Of a stretch of 13,689 nucleotides of DNA, positions 8,201 to 13,689 are shown piece by piece. This stretch comes from Spirochaetaceae bacterium. GTDB taxonomy: Bacteria > Spirochaetota > Spirochaetia > Treponematales > Breznakiellaceae. Positions within the stretch are counted from its first letter, which is position 1. Every line of letters begins with the position of its first letter. The stretch is taken from NCBI GenBank assembly GCA_031257075.1, contig JAIRPM010000079.1, positions 1-13,689 of the forward strand, written 5' to 3'. The position numbers were made by a program, and so were the translations under genes. The notes under the pieces are model-generated. The model had not been told where the DNA came from. It did not search any database and worked only from the letters and a program-made list of their open reading frames with translations.

Positions 8201-8343
8201 CGCTTCGCGGCACCGAGTATACATCCTCCGGCGCGGGCGGCTCGTCCTATACCGGCGGTGTTTTTGAACCTTCAAACAGGGACAGCGGCCTCAATCTGTC
8301 ATTCGGAAACGGCAAAGCGGTTATCCGTTATGTAGGGCAATGA
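5263..8343 (+). CDS. Lipoprotein with seven InlB-type repeats and a C-terminal ALK/LTK-like glycine-rich domain
   Basis: The ATG at 5263 follows AAGG by seven bases. A 20-residue signal peptide ends at a lipobox VFLGC, so Cys21 would be lipidated. Seven repeats of the Listeria-Bacteroides (InlB B-repeat) type span about 45-614. Each begins like YTVTF or YTVRY, has an F/Y-x-GW-type centre in several copies, and ends in Trp (YALW, YAHW, YALW, VTPQW, VYKHW, LYAQW, IEAKW). A linker (615-735) contains a Thr/Val-rich strand segment. Residues about 736-1026 resemble the Pfam glycine-rich domain also found in ALK/LTK receptors: GVYEIELWGASGG, RLNAGDVLKFYVGQ, GSGGGGATDVRYV, RIMVAAGGGG, then GPGGGGGGYYGG and SSGAGGSSYTGG. 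The protein is predicted to be envelope-anchored and probably surface-exposed, with an adhesive or structural role inferred from the repeats. It is transcribed alone, divergently from the PEGA/SUMF1 gene. Confidence 0.88.
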   Translation: MLMKYIYASVVAAILVVFLGCQTDIKTADPREMENISSGSGKTLFTVIFDPSDGVYPDGETGIREFEADGQIKFPAAPVLEGYTLAGWYETRLAPLDWDEAVPPAGRISANKKITANIAVYALWKVIPADSYSITFVQCEGGDVLYNGFVYPRNYYQWVGAFPSAGTRAHYNSDGFWWTEPDGGEKLTTSMRIMENIIVYAHWEPEKYNLYYWTNDTRGIWSSSILTYPVDNVPLPLSPSRRGYAFQGWYTVRLDDLRHNLQYNDPIPQDNKFTPQSPVDSDIHIYALWKQVPADAYTVTFLAYDNYQVACETALFSDGYLMQATPPAVPARNHYTCDGKWYMSNGQEFTAAVMLSGDIVVTPQWTGNTYTVKFMENNIDSGVWQTRSITYPSNTLQGRFPVGEPSRAHWTAADEYWWKVKYGSAPDDRFTESTEITGDIEVYKHWIGNTYTVRYWGFSDSSPQTAVELLPACTVTYPVNTLTPPTAQLPAAHEVTSRKHYTFDGAWRTSAGSVWNSARTVIADTNLYAQWSANTYTVSFDLKGGSGTGGTRTSTYPAASVSMPASPSKSGFIFAGWIYNTSSGSRYFDGNLSDLYEKNALCTDTPSIVIEAKWVPSSGGSGILNDYDSSAANTNHELTHGGVYDDDFVVGSGAYSGPPETRAFAEELMAKLSQAAVLRQGVQQSQTVTVEGGTQTVTVTVYDYAAINMIKQQIEDMLASPSFASARGAFAATEHTINYTGGRQSVTVLNSGVYEIELWGASGGHIWSKNSKTALGGKGGWTKGRIRLNAGDVLKFYVGQEGFGTAVYNGSSFSKITNFSAEGSGATYMGGHKGGWNGGGKGGLSYSGDYAGGSGGGGATDVRYVGTYSANKNDAGEYSQRIMVAAGGGGAAQSASYNNGWPGLAGGDAGANGIRKGNIQTGGARAGGSAAQTAAAFSDGSVTSGSQVGIGGAGANGNSVAYEGPGGGGGGYYGGESIATLRGTEYTSSGAGGSSYTGGVFEPSNRDSGLNLSFGNGKAVIRYVGQ

Positions 8344-8388
8344 GCAGAAGGCCGCCGTTTACCCTCTTGTTTTTTCTGCCAAAACTGC

Positions 8389-8425
8389 CCATAGTTTATT
8401 CCTCTTATAGAGGAATAAACTATGG
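8389..8425 (+). promoter_or_regulatory. Perfect 17-bp hairpin hiding the ribosome site and ATG of a leader ORF
   Basis: CCATAGTTTATTCCTCT (8389-8405) is the exact complement of 8409-8425, with loop TAT. The right arm contains AGAGGA (8409-8414), then seven bases, then ATG (8422-8424): a near-ideal ribosome site and start codon, both entirely inside the stem. No T tract follows, so it is not a terminator. Because the structure is symmetric, the minus strand carries the same AGAGGA-ATG module facing the other way. The nine bases GTTTATTCC of the left arm recur at 8498-8506, inside the leader ORF, and could compete for the right arm. Confidence 0.6.
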
Positions 8426-8520
8426 TAACAAGAAAATTTCATGCGGAAATAAAACACAACCGTACAGAAAAGCGGCTGTTTAAGGGGAAAATGGAGTGTT
8501 TATTCCCCGCGGTCTTTTAA
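8422..8520 (+). CDS. Putative 32-residue leader peptide upstream of dxr
   Basis: ATG at 8422 reads 32 codons to TAA at 8518-8520. The peptide is strongly basic (starts MVTRKFHAEIKHNRTEKR) and ends with a hydrophobic FPAVF; I recognise no family. Its ribosome site AGAGGA is well placed but lies inside the 17-bp hairpin at 8389-8425. The stop is 13 bases before the dxr ATG, whose own ribosome site is weak, so translation of dxr may depend on ribosomes finishing this ORF. It could instead be a chance ORF next to a palindrome; no conservation evidence is available here. Confidence 0.4.
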   Translation: MVTRKFHAEIKHNRTEKRLFKGKMECLFPAVF

Positions 8521-8533
8521 TAGAACTTTAGGT

Positions 8534-9703
8534 ATGGGTAGAAAAAAAGTTGCGGTACTGGGGGCGAGCGGCTCGATTGGGCGGAACGCTCTTGATGTAC
8601 TTAGATTTTGTCATGACGATTTTGATTTGGCGCTTGCGAGCGTTCATTCAAAGTCTGTAGACTTGGCCGCATTGGCGCGCGAATTTCCGGCGGCGGCCGT
8701 GGCGGCAAGCGGTCTTTCGCGGGAAGCCGTGCAAGAAGCGGTGCCATCTGTAAAAAAGGTTTTTGGCGGCGGCCCCGAAGCGGTTTTGCGCGCGCTAGAA
8801 GAAATCCAGCCCGACATTGTAATAAACGGCATTGCCGGAAGCGCCGGTCTGCTTCCTTCGTTCAAATCCGTGGAACTGGGCGCTGTTCTTGCGCTTGCCA
8901 ACAAGGAATCGGTGGTTATGGCATGGGATGCGCTGAAGGCAAACGCGGCAAAAACCGGCGCGCGCATCATTCCGGTTGATTCGGAATGTTCGGCGATTTT
9001 CAATCTTGCCGCCCGTCATGGGGCGCGGCATGTCAAGAGGGTAATTCTTACCGCGTCGGGCGGGCCGTTCAGGACTTATTCACTTGAACAAATGAGCGCG
9101 GTAACTATCGAAAAGGCGCTTGCTCATCCCACATGGAAGATGGGGCCGAAAATTACGCTCGATTCGGCAAGCCTTGCCAACAAAGGGCTTGAAGTAATAC
9201 AGATATCCAAAATCATGGAATTTTCCCCGCATATAATAGCCGTTTCGGTACATCCGCAAAGTATCGTGCATTCCATGCTTGCTATGGCTGACGGCGCGGT
9301 ATATGCGGCGCTCTCCGCGCCCGATATGCGCCTGCCCATACATCAAGCGCTGCACTTTCCCGCGCTTGCCCCTTCGCCTTGGGGAGAACTGGATTTTGAC
9401 ATGGCAAGCGCCCCGCCGCTTACTCTTTCTTTTGAAAAACCTGATATGGAAAAATTCCCGATGCTAAGGCTTGCCTATGACGCGGCGGAAAGGGGCGGTT
9501 TTTACCCGCTTGCTTATAATACGGCCAACGAATACGCCGGCTCTCTTTTTCTGAAAGGCGCGATACCGTTTTTGGACATTCCCGCGATAACATCACGAAC
9601 GCTGGAACGCGACTGGAACGCTCCGCCTGGCGCGGAATTCGATTCCGCTGCGATTCTCGATGCGGAAAAATCGGCGTTAGCGGCCGCAAAAGCGTTGCTT
9701 TAG
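8534..9703 (+). CDS. dxr: 1-deoxy-D-xylulose 5-phosphate reductoisomerase
   Basis: This 389-residue enzyme converts DXP to 2-C-methyl-D-erythritol 4-phosphate with NADPH, the second step of the MEP isoprenoid pathway, in the cytoplasm. Length and motifs are typical. GASGSIG (10-16) binds NADPH and LANKES is at 121-126. PVDSE carries metal ligands Asp149 and Glu151. TASGGPF is at 173-179, HPTWKMGPKITLDSASLANKGLE at 198-220 (Lys217, Glu220), and VHPQSIVHSM around His240. The Glu commonly found three residues after the KGLE Glu (KGLExIEA) is Gln223 here. The ATG at 8534 gives the standard MGRKKVAVLG start. Only AGG one base upstream resembles a ribosome site, which is poor for a housekeeping gene. 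In spirochaetes dxr often sits near lipid genes, consistent with the PgsA-like gene downstream. Confidence 0.96.
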   Translation: MGRKKVAVLGASGSIGRNALDVLRFCHDDFDLALASVHSKSVDLAALAREFPAAAVAASGLSREAVQEAVPSVKKVFGGGPEAVLRALEEIQPDIVINGIAGSAGLLPSFKSVELGAVLALANKESVVMAWDALKANAAKTGARIIPVDSECSAIFNLAARHGARHVKRVILTASGGPFRTYSLEQMSAVTIEKALAHPTWKMGPKITLDSASLANKGLEVIQISKIMEFSPHIIAVSVHPQSIVHSMLAMADGAVYAALSAPDMRLPIHQALHFPALAPSPWGELDFDMASAPPLTLSFEKPDMEKFPMLRLAYDAAERGGFYPLAYNTANEYAGSLFLKGAIPFLDIPAITSRTLERDWNAPPGAEFDSAAILDAEKSALAAAKALL

Positions 9704-9724
9704 CGGGCCGCAAAAGCGTTATCC
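9679..9724 (+). repeat. 24-base-spaced direct repeat across the dxr stop codon
   Basis: GGCCGCAAAAGCGTT occurs at 9682-9696, within the last dxr codons, and again at 9706-9720, just after the TAG. The spacing is 24 bases and the flanking AGCG is also shared. It looks like a short tandem duplication of the gene end. Confidence 0.6.
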
Positions 9725-9764
9725 AATGTATAAGAGCGGGAATTTGCGCTAAGGAAACGTTAAT

Positions 9765-9857
9765 TTGCTAAACATAAAATTGCTGGAGTGCGCCGGTGTT
9801 CCTCTAGACACTATTTTACAGGGTAATTACAATACATTTTGTGAGATTAGCAGATAA
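9765..9857 (+). CDS. Possible 30-residue leader ORF overlapping the pgsA-like start
   Basis: AAGGA (9751-9755) lies nine bases before a TTG at 9765, which reads 30 codons (LLNIKLLECAGVPLDTILQG and onward) to TAA at 9855-9857. It overlaps the first 17 bases of the next gene in another frame. The next gene has no ribosome site at normal spacing from its GTG, so coupling through this ORF would explain its translation. TTG-started ORFs with short ribosome-site matches also arise by chance, so this is a weak call. Confidence 0.25.
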   Translation: MLNIKLLECAGVPLDTILQGNYNTFCEISR

Positions 9858-10434
9858 ATTTACCCTTGTGCGCATGTTTTTTGCGCCTGTTTTCTTCGTT
9901 TGTTACCGGCTTTCCGGTTATTTGGCAGGGAAAAACGAAACGGCATCCCTTTTTGTCCTTGTCCTTCTTACAGCCGCGTTGATTTTTGCCGAATTTACAG
10001 ATTTTTTGGATGGCTTTTATGCCCGCAAATTGGGTGAAGTAAGCGACACCGGCAAACTGTTTGACCCGTTTGCCGACGCTTTGCTCCATATTACCACATT
10101 TTTCTGTTTTACACTTGACGGCTATATGCCTCCGGTTGCTTTTATCCTTATTTTTTGGCGGGAATTCGGGCAAATATTTCTCCGCATGATTTCAATAAAA
10201 GGAGGGTTTGCGATAGCGGCGCGAGGCGGCGGCAAACTGAAAACAGTTTTGTACATTGCTTCCGGTTTTTATGTGCTTGCCCTGCAGATTCTTGTAAAAA
10301 CGGAGCTTATATCGGAAAAACCGCCGTTTTCACAGATAGCGGCAGTGATACTGTTCTATCTGTGCGTAGCGTTGTCGTATATTTCGTTTATTGATTACCT
10401 GCTTCTTTTCAAAGCAAAAATGCTCAAGAAATGA
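9841..10434 (+). CDS. pgsA: PgsA-like CDP-alcohol phosphatidyltransferase
   Basis: The 197-residue polytopic membrane protein carries the complete family signature D-x2-DG-x2-AR-x8-G-x3-D-x3-D at Asp54, Asp57, Gly58, Ala61, Arg62, Gly71, Asp75 and Asp79 (DFLDGFYARKLGEVSDTGKL, then DPFAD). The later GGGKLKTVLY segment resembles the GKxKT element of phosphatidylglycerophosphate synthases, which use CDP-diacylglycerol and glycerol 3-phosphate. Several hydrophobic segments flank the site. The GTG at 9841 gives the usual (M)xLADKFTLVRM beginning. The nearest ribosome-like AGGG is 17 bases upstream (9820-9823), so the real start may be a rare ATT at 9826 or ATA at 9832, or translation may be coupled to the short ORF upstream. 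Exact alcohol acceptor is uncertain. Confidence 0.82.
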   Translation: MRLADKFTLVRMFFAPVFFVCYRLSGYLAGKNETASLFVLVLLTAALIFAEFTDFLDGFYARKLGEVSDTGKLFDPFADALLHITTFFCFTLDGYMPPVAFILIFWREFGQIFLRMISIKGGFAIAARGGGKLKTVLYIASGFYVLALQILVKTELISEKPPFSQIAAVILFYLCVALSYISFIDYLLLFKAKMLKK

Positions 10435-10467
10435 CAAAGAGCCGGTATTTTCAACAGAGTGAGGTGC

Positions 10468-11178
10468 ATGAAATTTCAAAAACCTTGTCTTGAAAACTTA
10501 TCTACCAGCGAGATAGCCGCTCTTGCCTGCGCTTCGGGAATAGAAATTTACGGAGCGCTTGACCGGAACGCGCTTTTGAGAGAATTGCTCGAAGACGCGG
10601 CGGAAAACAGCGGTCTGTTGCGAAACCGGTCATTCGCGGATGCCATTGAAGAACAAGAAATCGAAAACGAACATATTCAGAATCTTGAAAACAAACCAAA
10701 AACTGACCGGGGGCGTGCCAACGAATATGAACTTGCAAAACTCCCTCTCAATTATGGTATGAGCGTCATTTACGCGATAGTCCGCGACCCGCTGTGGGTT
10801 TTTGTCTGCTGGGAACTTTTGACCGGTAAAAAGAAAAACATGGAACGGCGGCCCAACTTCCGCGGTTATCTCTTAAAAGTACGTGAAAAAGCGGCCGGTG
10901 AAAAAAACTACAGCGATTTTTATTCCGTTTCGGTAGGCAACAAGGACAGCGCATGGTATCTGCATTTTACGCCTTCGGGCGGCACCTTTCGCGTTGAATT
11001 GTGCGCGCGGCTTGGCGCGGCGGAACTTGTTCTGGCAACAACCGGCGATTTCACGCTGCCCAGGATGCTTGTTACCGGCAGCAACGAATTGTACAATAAC
11101 GAACTATGGCAGATTTCCGGGATAAAAGATTTTGCGATAATAAAGAATATTGGCTTTAAGCGAAATGAGTTGTTTTAG
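10468..11178 (+). CDS. DUF4912 domain protein
   Basis: The 236-residue soluble protein begins at ATG 10468 with GAGG three bases upstream; an in-frame GTG at 10459 would add three residues and has no ribosome site. Residues about 10-45 (LENLSTSEIAALACASGIEI, then ALLRELLEDA) resemble a SAP/Rho-N-type helical module. A charged linker (about 60-88) follows. The DUF4912 domain starts near LAKLPLNYGMSVIYAIVRDP, continues with LWVFVCWEL, and runs through beta-rich sequence including SAWYLHFTPSGGTFRVELCA. DUF4912 genes are commonly beside GH57 branching-enzyme genes, as here (50 bases apart), so a link to glycogen or alpha-glucan handling is inferred. Biochemical function is unknown. The preceding pgsA-like gene ends 33 bases upstream, which suggests one operon. 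Confidence 0.8.
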   Translation: MKFQKPCLENLSTSEIAALACASGIEIYGALDRNALLRELLEDAAENSGLLRNRSFADAIEEQEIENEHIQNLENKPKTDRGRANEYELAKLPLNYGMSVIYAIVRDPLWVFVCWELLTGKKKNMERRPNFRGYLLKVREKAAGEKNYSDFYSVSVGNKDSAWYLHFTPSGGTFRVELCARLGAAELVLATTGDFTLPRMLVTGSNELYNNELWQISGIKDFAIIKNIGFKRNELF

Positions 11179-11228
11179 GGCCGTGTTGTTATTAGCGTCT
11201 GGTTAAGCAGCGCTGCCGGGAGAAATAT

Positions 11229-12869
11229 ATGGAAGGCAATAATACCATATCAATTCTTCTTAATTGTCATCTTCCTTTTATACGGCATACTGATTCGCAG
11301 ATTTATGCCGATGAAATGCCGTTTTTTCAGGCACTTTCCGAAACCTATATACCGTTTTTGCAGATGCTTGAACGGCTTGATATAGACTGTGTTCCCTGCC
11401 GTATAGGCATAGTGCTGTCGCCGCTGCTGGCCGCGATGTTCCGTAATACGGCGCTTGTTGATAAATATTTACGCTATGTTGACAAACAGATAGCATTTGG
11501 AGAAGTTGAACTAATCCGTACAGAAAACAAACATAATGATTCCCTGTGGAAATTAGCCCGCTATTATTACAATACAATAAAAGAAAAAAAACTTGCTTTT
11601 ATAGAACGTTACAATAAAGATATTATCAGCGCATTGCGGTACTACCGGCAAAAAGGCCGTTTGGAAATTCTTTCCACGGCGGGAACACATTGTTTTTTGC
11701 CCTATTATACCCAGTATTCTCAAATAATACACACGCAATTTGAAACCGCGCTTACGGATTACCGCAATCTTTTCGGCGACAACCCTGCCGGATTTTGGCT
11801 GCCGGAATTGGGCTGGTCGAAAGAAATTGATGTTTTTCTGCGAAGATACGGTATAAATTATACCGTTATCACGGCGCATGCCGCCGCGCTTGCCGACCCG
11901 CCCGGCAAAACCGGTTCGTTCTATCCGTACCGTTCATCTGAAGGCTGTTTTCTGCTTGTCCGGGACCACTATGCTTTTGCCGAAATTTACGGGGGGGAGG
12001 ACAGCGTAACCTACACGCCGTACCGCGCGGAAAGCCCTATTTTGCGCATTCATGACGGTATTTATTGTGATTATTACGAAGATATAGGTTTCAAACTCCC
12101 TCAAAGCGCGGTACGGAATTTTCTGGACAAAGATGGCAAACGTTTGTCTACGGGGTACCGCTATTTAAGCGCCGGGGATAAATACCACGTATACGACCGT
12201 TCAGGGGCAAAGAAGCGGGCAAAAAAATACGCCGGGGAATTTTTAGAGCGCCGGATGGCGGCGCTTTCTCAAGCGTATAGCCTTACGGGAATGGCGCCGG
12301 TAAGTTTATGCGTATGGGATGCCGATTCTCTGGGGCGTTTTTGGCAGGAGGGTTTTTTCTTTTTGGAAGAATTGTTTAGACTGGGCGCGGCATGGGAAAA
12401 TCTTGTATTTGCGACTCCTTTTGAATATTTATGCCGGCAGGATTCACGTAACTTTCAAACGCTTTCACCCGAATTCTCATCGGGAGCATATAATGGCTAT
12501 GGCGAAGATTTTCTTGACAGGCCCAATGATTGGATATACCGGCACATCTACCATGCAATTGAACGCATGACAGAACTTTCTGAACGTTTTAGCGATGAAT
12601 CCGGCTTGCGCGCCACCGCGTTAAATCAGTCTGTGAGGGAAATACTGCTTGCGCAGACTTCTGATTTTGTAAAAATAAGGCATGGGACTGAGGGGGGGGC
12701 ATGGAACGAAGGCCGTATTTTGGCGCATCTGCGCAACTTTACCGCTATTTATGAATCATTGGGTGGTGATTATTTAAGTACAAAACTACTTGCCGAACTC
12801 AGCGCCGCCCATAGTATTTTCCCTGACTTAAATTACCATGTATTCAGAAAACGGCACAGCATTTTTTAG
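11229..12869 (+). CDS. GH57 family 1,4-alpha-glucan branching enzyme-like protein
   Basis: The ATG at 11229 has GGGAG six bases upstream. The 546-residue protein shows the GH57 branching-enzyme order: ILLNCHLPFIRH (9-20), ETYIPFLQMLERL (38-50), ILSTAGTHCFLP (147-158), and WLPELGW (190-196) with Glu193 as the expected nucleophile. VWDADSLGRFW (362-372) follows, with Asp364 as the expected acid/base. The C-terminal helical DUF1957-like part has LNQSVREILLAQTSDF (465-480), a GTEGGAW segment and HLRNFTAIYESL. The family transfers alpha-1,4 glucan segments to make alpha-1,6 branches in glycogen. Two conserved motifs are altered. The usual HAHLP of motif 1 reads NCHLP, losing the first His, and the usual FDTELFGHWW reads WDADSLGRFW. 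Both catalytic acids remain, so activity is possible but should not be assumed. A dyad repeat follows directly after the TAG. Confidence 0.85.
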   Translation: MEGNNTISILLNCHLPFIRHTDSQIYADEMPFFQALSETYIPFLQMLERLDIDCVPCRIGIVLSPLLAAMFRNTALVDKYLRYVDKQIAFGEVELIRTENKHNDSLWKLARYYYNTIKEKKLAFIERYNKDIISALRYYRQKGRLEILSTAGTHCFLPYYTQYSQIIHTQFETALTDYRNLFGDNPAGFWLPELGWSKEIDVFLRRYGINYTVITAHAAALADPPGKTGSFYPYRSSEGCFLLVRDHYAFAEIYGGEDSVTYTPYRAESPILRIHDGIYCDYYEDIGFKLPQSAVRNFLDKDGKRLSTGYRYLSAGDKYHVYDRSGAKKRAKKYAGEFLERRMAALSQAYSLTGMAPVSLCVWDADSLGRFWQEGFFFLEELFRLGAAWENLVFATPFEYLCRQDSRNFQTLSPEFSSGAYNGYGEDFLDRPNDWIYRHIYHAIERMTELSERFSDESGLRATALNQSVREILLAQTSDFVKIRHGTEGGAWNEGRILAHLRNFTAIYESLGGDYLSTKLLAELSAAHSIFPDLNYHVFRKRHSIF

Positions 12870-12905
12870 GGAAGCGCTGATTAAATTGACTCGAATTAGT
12901 GCTTC
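12870..12905 (+). repeat. Dyad repeat, copy 2 (GGAAGCGCTGAT family), after GH57
   Basis: GAAGCGCTGATT (12871-12882) pairs with AATTAGTGCTTC (12894-12905) as a 12-bp stem in plus-strand RNA. Two of the pairs are G-U, which would be A-C mismatches in minus-strand RNA, so the fold favours the GH57 transcript. It starts one base after the GH57 stop. No T tract follows, so it may protect or mark the 3' end and is not a classic terminator. It shares GGAAGCGCTGAT with the element at 5149-5160. Confidence 0.5.
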
Positions 12906-12941
12906 TTGGGATTCCAACAAAAAGCGGCTTTGCGGCCGGGG

Positions 12942-13385
12942 CTATATATTTTTTATAAATAACAGGACATCAACAAGGAGGATGATAAAAAAGGAAAATG
13001 CCGCGATAATAAGGGCTATTATACGGAGTGTTTTGTCGTCTTTGTAAATGGGCGTATCATATATATATACTTCGCCTGCGGTTAAATCCGGCGCGGTTTG
13101 ACCGGATAGCAGCCCGACAATACGGACAAACCGTTCATCGGCGGTACCGTATCCTAAATCCCGCGCATAGACAGAAATAGTATCTTCATCGTATATGAGC
13201 GCCGATTTTAAACCCTCCAGTCGTTCTCGTGTTACATTAAGCGTATATATGTTTTCTATCTGTTTTTGCTTTTCTGCTTCCAGTTGTTTGTAGGCCGAAA
13301 TTCCTGAAGGCCCGGTAACTATAGCCGCCACACAATAAAACGCAATACCCAGCCAGACCGGGAACAGATATTTAAGCGTACGCAT
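12942..13385 (-). CDS. FtsB/DivIC-like septum formation protein with a second membrane segment
   Basis: The 147-residue protein begins at an ATG preceded by AGGG at two bases. Residues 5-24 form a membrane segment. Residues about 31-62 are a charged, coiled-coil-like helix (YKQLEAEKQKQIENIYTLNV). The stretch VYARDLGYGTADERFVRI (72-89) matches the conserved ARe-LGy-..de.fvr end of the FtsB/DivIC family. Members act in the divisome with FtsL and FtsQ in the cell envelope. Unusually, a further hydrophobic segment (about 119-144, IIALIIAAFSFFIILLVDVL) lies at the C-terminus; classic FtsB has only one. The gene is convergent with GH57 (72 bases between stops) and divergent from the response-regulator gene. 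The family call rests on topology and the short motif, so it is moderate. Confidence 0.65.
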   Translation of the reverse strand: MRTLKYLFPVWLGIAFYCVAAIVTGPSGISAYKQLEAEKQKQIENIYTLNVTRERLEGLKSALIYDEDTISVYARDLGYGTADERFVRIVGLLSGQTAPDLTAGEVYIYDTPIYKDDKTLRIIALIIAAFSFFIILLVDVLLFIKNI

Positions 13386-13573
13386 TACCCTATTTTCGGC
13401 ATAAAAAGAGTTGTTCTGAAGAGGAACAAACCGCTAAAGCGTTTTGCTCCAGGTCAAAAGCATTTAAACAATTGTTCGCAGATTTATGCAGATTCAAATC
13501 CTTCAAAGTGAAACCTTTTTGCTTGTCAAATATTTAATAATAGTAACCATTATTGTTAGTAAAAAGGATACCT

Positions 13574-13689
13574 ATGATTAAAGTCGTTATCGTGGATAGC
13601 CAAATATCGGTCGCTGATTGTGTAAGGTCAAGCCTCTCGGTCGAAACCGATTTCAAAGTTTGCGCTATAGGAAAAAACGTTGCGGATGC
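13574..13689 (+). CDS. Response regulator receiver domain, 5' end (truncated by window)
   Basis: The ATG at 13574 has AAGGA five bases upstream (13564-13568). The visible 38 residues begin MIKVVIVDSQISVADCVRSS and contain the beta1-alpha1-beta2 start of a receiver domain, most like LuxR/NarL-type regulators. The acidic pair that binds Mg2+ is Asp8-Ser9 and not the usual Asp-Asp or Glu-Asp. The phospho-acceptor Asp and output domain lie beyond the window. The upstream gap (13386-13573) is AT-rich near the gene, with TAGTAA repeated 16 bases apart (13541 and 13557) and a 6-bp dyad AATAAT/ATTATT (13536-13541 with 13549-13554). These could be regulator sites, but no clear promoter was found. Confidence 0.6.
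   Translation, partial: MIKVVIVDSQISVADCVRSSLSVETDFKVCAIGKNVAD

Noticed and set aside
7560..8340. GGC-rich tandem-looking DNA in the glycine-rich part of the lipoprotein gene, considered as a satellite repeat or CRISPR-like array.
   Set aside because: The spacing is irregular and is explained by Gly codons of a recognised protein domain; there are no uniform repeats and spacers.
8344..8380. GCAGAA...TTCTGC flanking a T-rich run after the lipoprotein stop, considered as its terminator.
   Set aside because: It would be a 6-bp stem with a loop of about 25 bases and the T run lies inside the loop, which is not terminator geometry.
11207..11216. Palindrome GCAGCGCTGC between the DUF4912 and GH57 genes.
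   Set aside because: A 10-base palindrome with no loop and no second copy; expected by chance in this composition.
12906..12941. A CGGC/GCCG stem followed by five T residues on the minus strand just after the ftsB-like stop, considered as a terminator.
   Set aside because: The stem is only four base pairs, too weak to call.

Overview
The window looks like chromosomal DNA from a spirochaete, most likely a host-associated Treponema (termite-gut or similar). The reasons are protein content: a radical SAM protein of the spirochaete-restricted 'spiro-SPASM' type, a membrane-anchored PEGA + SUMF1 protein, a DUF4912 gene next to a GH57 branching-enzyme-like gene, a GLUG-repeat surface protein, and a lipoprotein carrying InlB-type repeats and an ALK/LTK-like glycine-rich domain. 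These assignments come from motif recognition by eye, not from database searches.

Layout. Bases 3-446 hold the 3' end of a GLUG-type surface protein (+). An intergenic patch follows with heptamer repeats, a strong intrinsic terminator and a decayed partial copy of the GLUG gene. The copy lies exactly 500 bases downstream of its parent and keeps a hairpin through paired base changes. Bases 654-4954 are a minus-strand block: PEGA/SUMF1 protein, then spiro-SPASM radical SAM protein, then a family-2-like glycosyltransferase whose start overlaps the end of the radical SAM gene. A 308-base divergent gap carries a plus-strand promoter and a dyad repeat, followed by the 1026-residue lipoprotein (5263-8343, +).

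From 8389 to 12869 lies a plus-strand housekeeping cluster: dxr (isoprenoid precursor synthesis), a PgsA-like CDP-alcohol phosphatidyltransferase (phospholipid head groups), a DUF4912 protein and a GH57 alpha-glucan branching-enzyme-like protein (glycogen). A second copy of the dyad repeat follows GH57. Next comes a convergent FtsB/DivIC-like division protein (-), and the window ends inside a response-regulator gene (+).

The least expected regulatory structure is just upstream of dxr. A perfect 17-bp hairpin buries the Shine-Dalgarno sequence and ATG of a 32-codon leader ORF that ends 13 bases before dxr, and dxr itself has only a weak ribosome site. A looser analogue, a short TTG-started ORF with a good ribosome site, overlaps the start of the pgsA-like gene. 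No tRNA, rRNA, CRISPR array, transposase or complete defence system was seen. The most system-like unit is the spiro-SPASM/glycosyltransferase pair, whose substrate is unknown.
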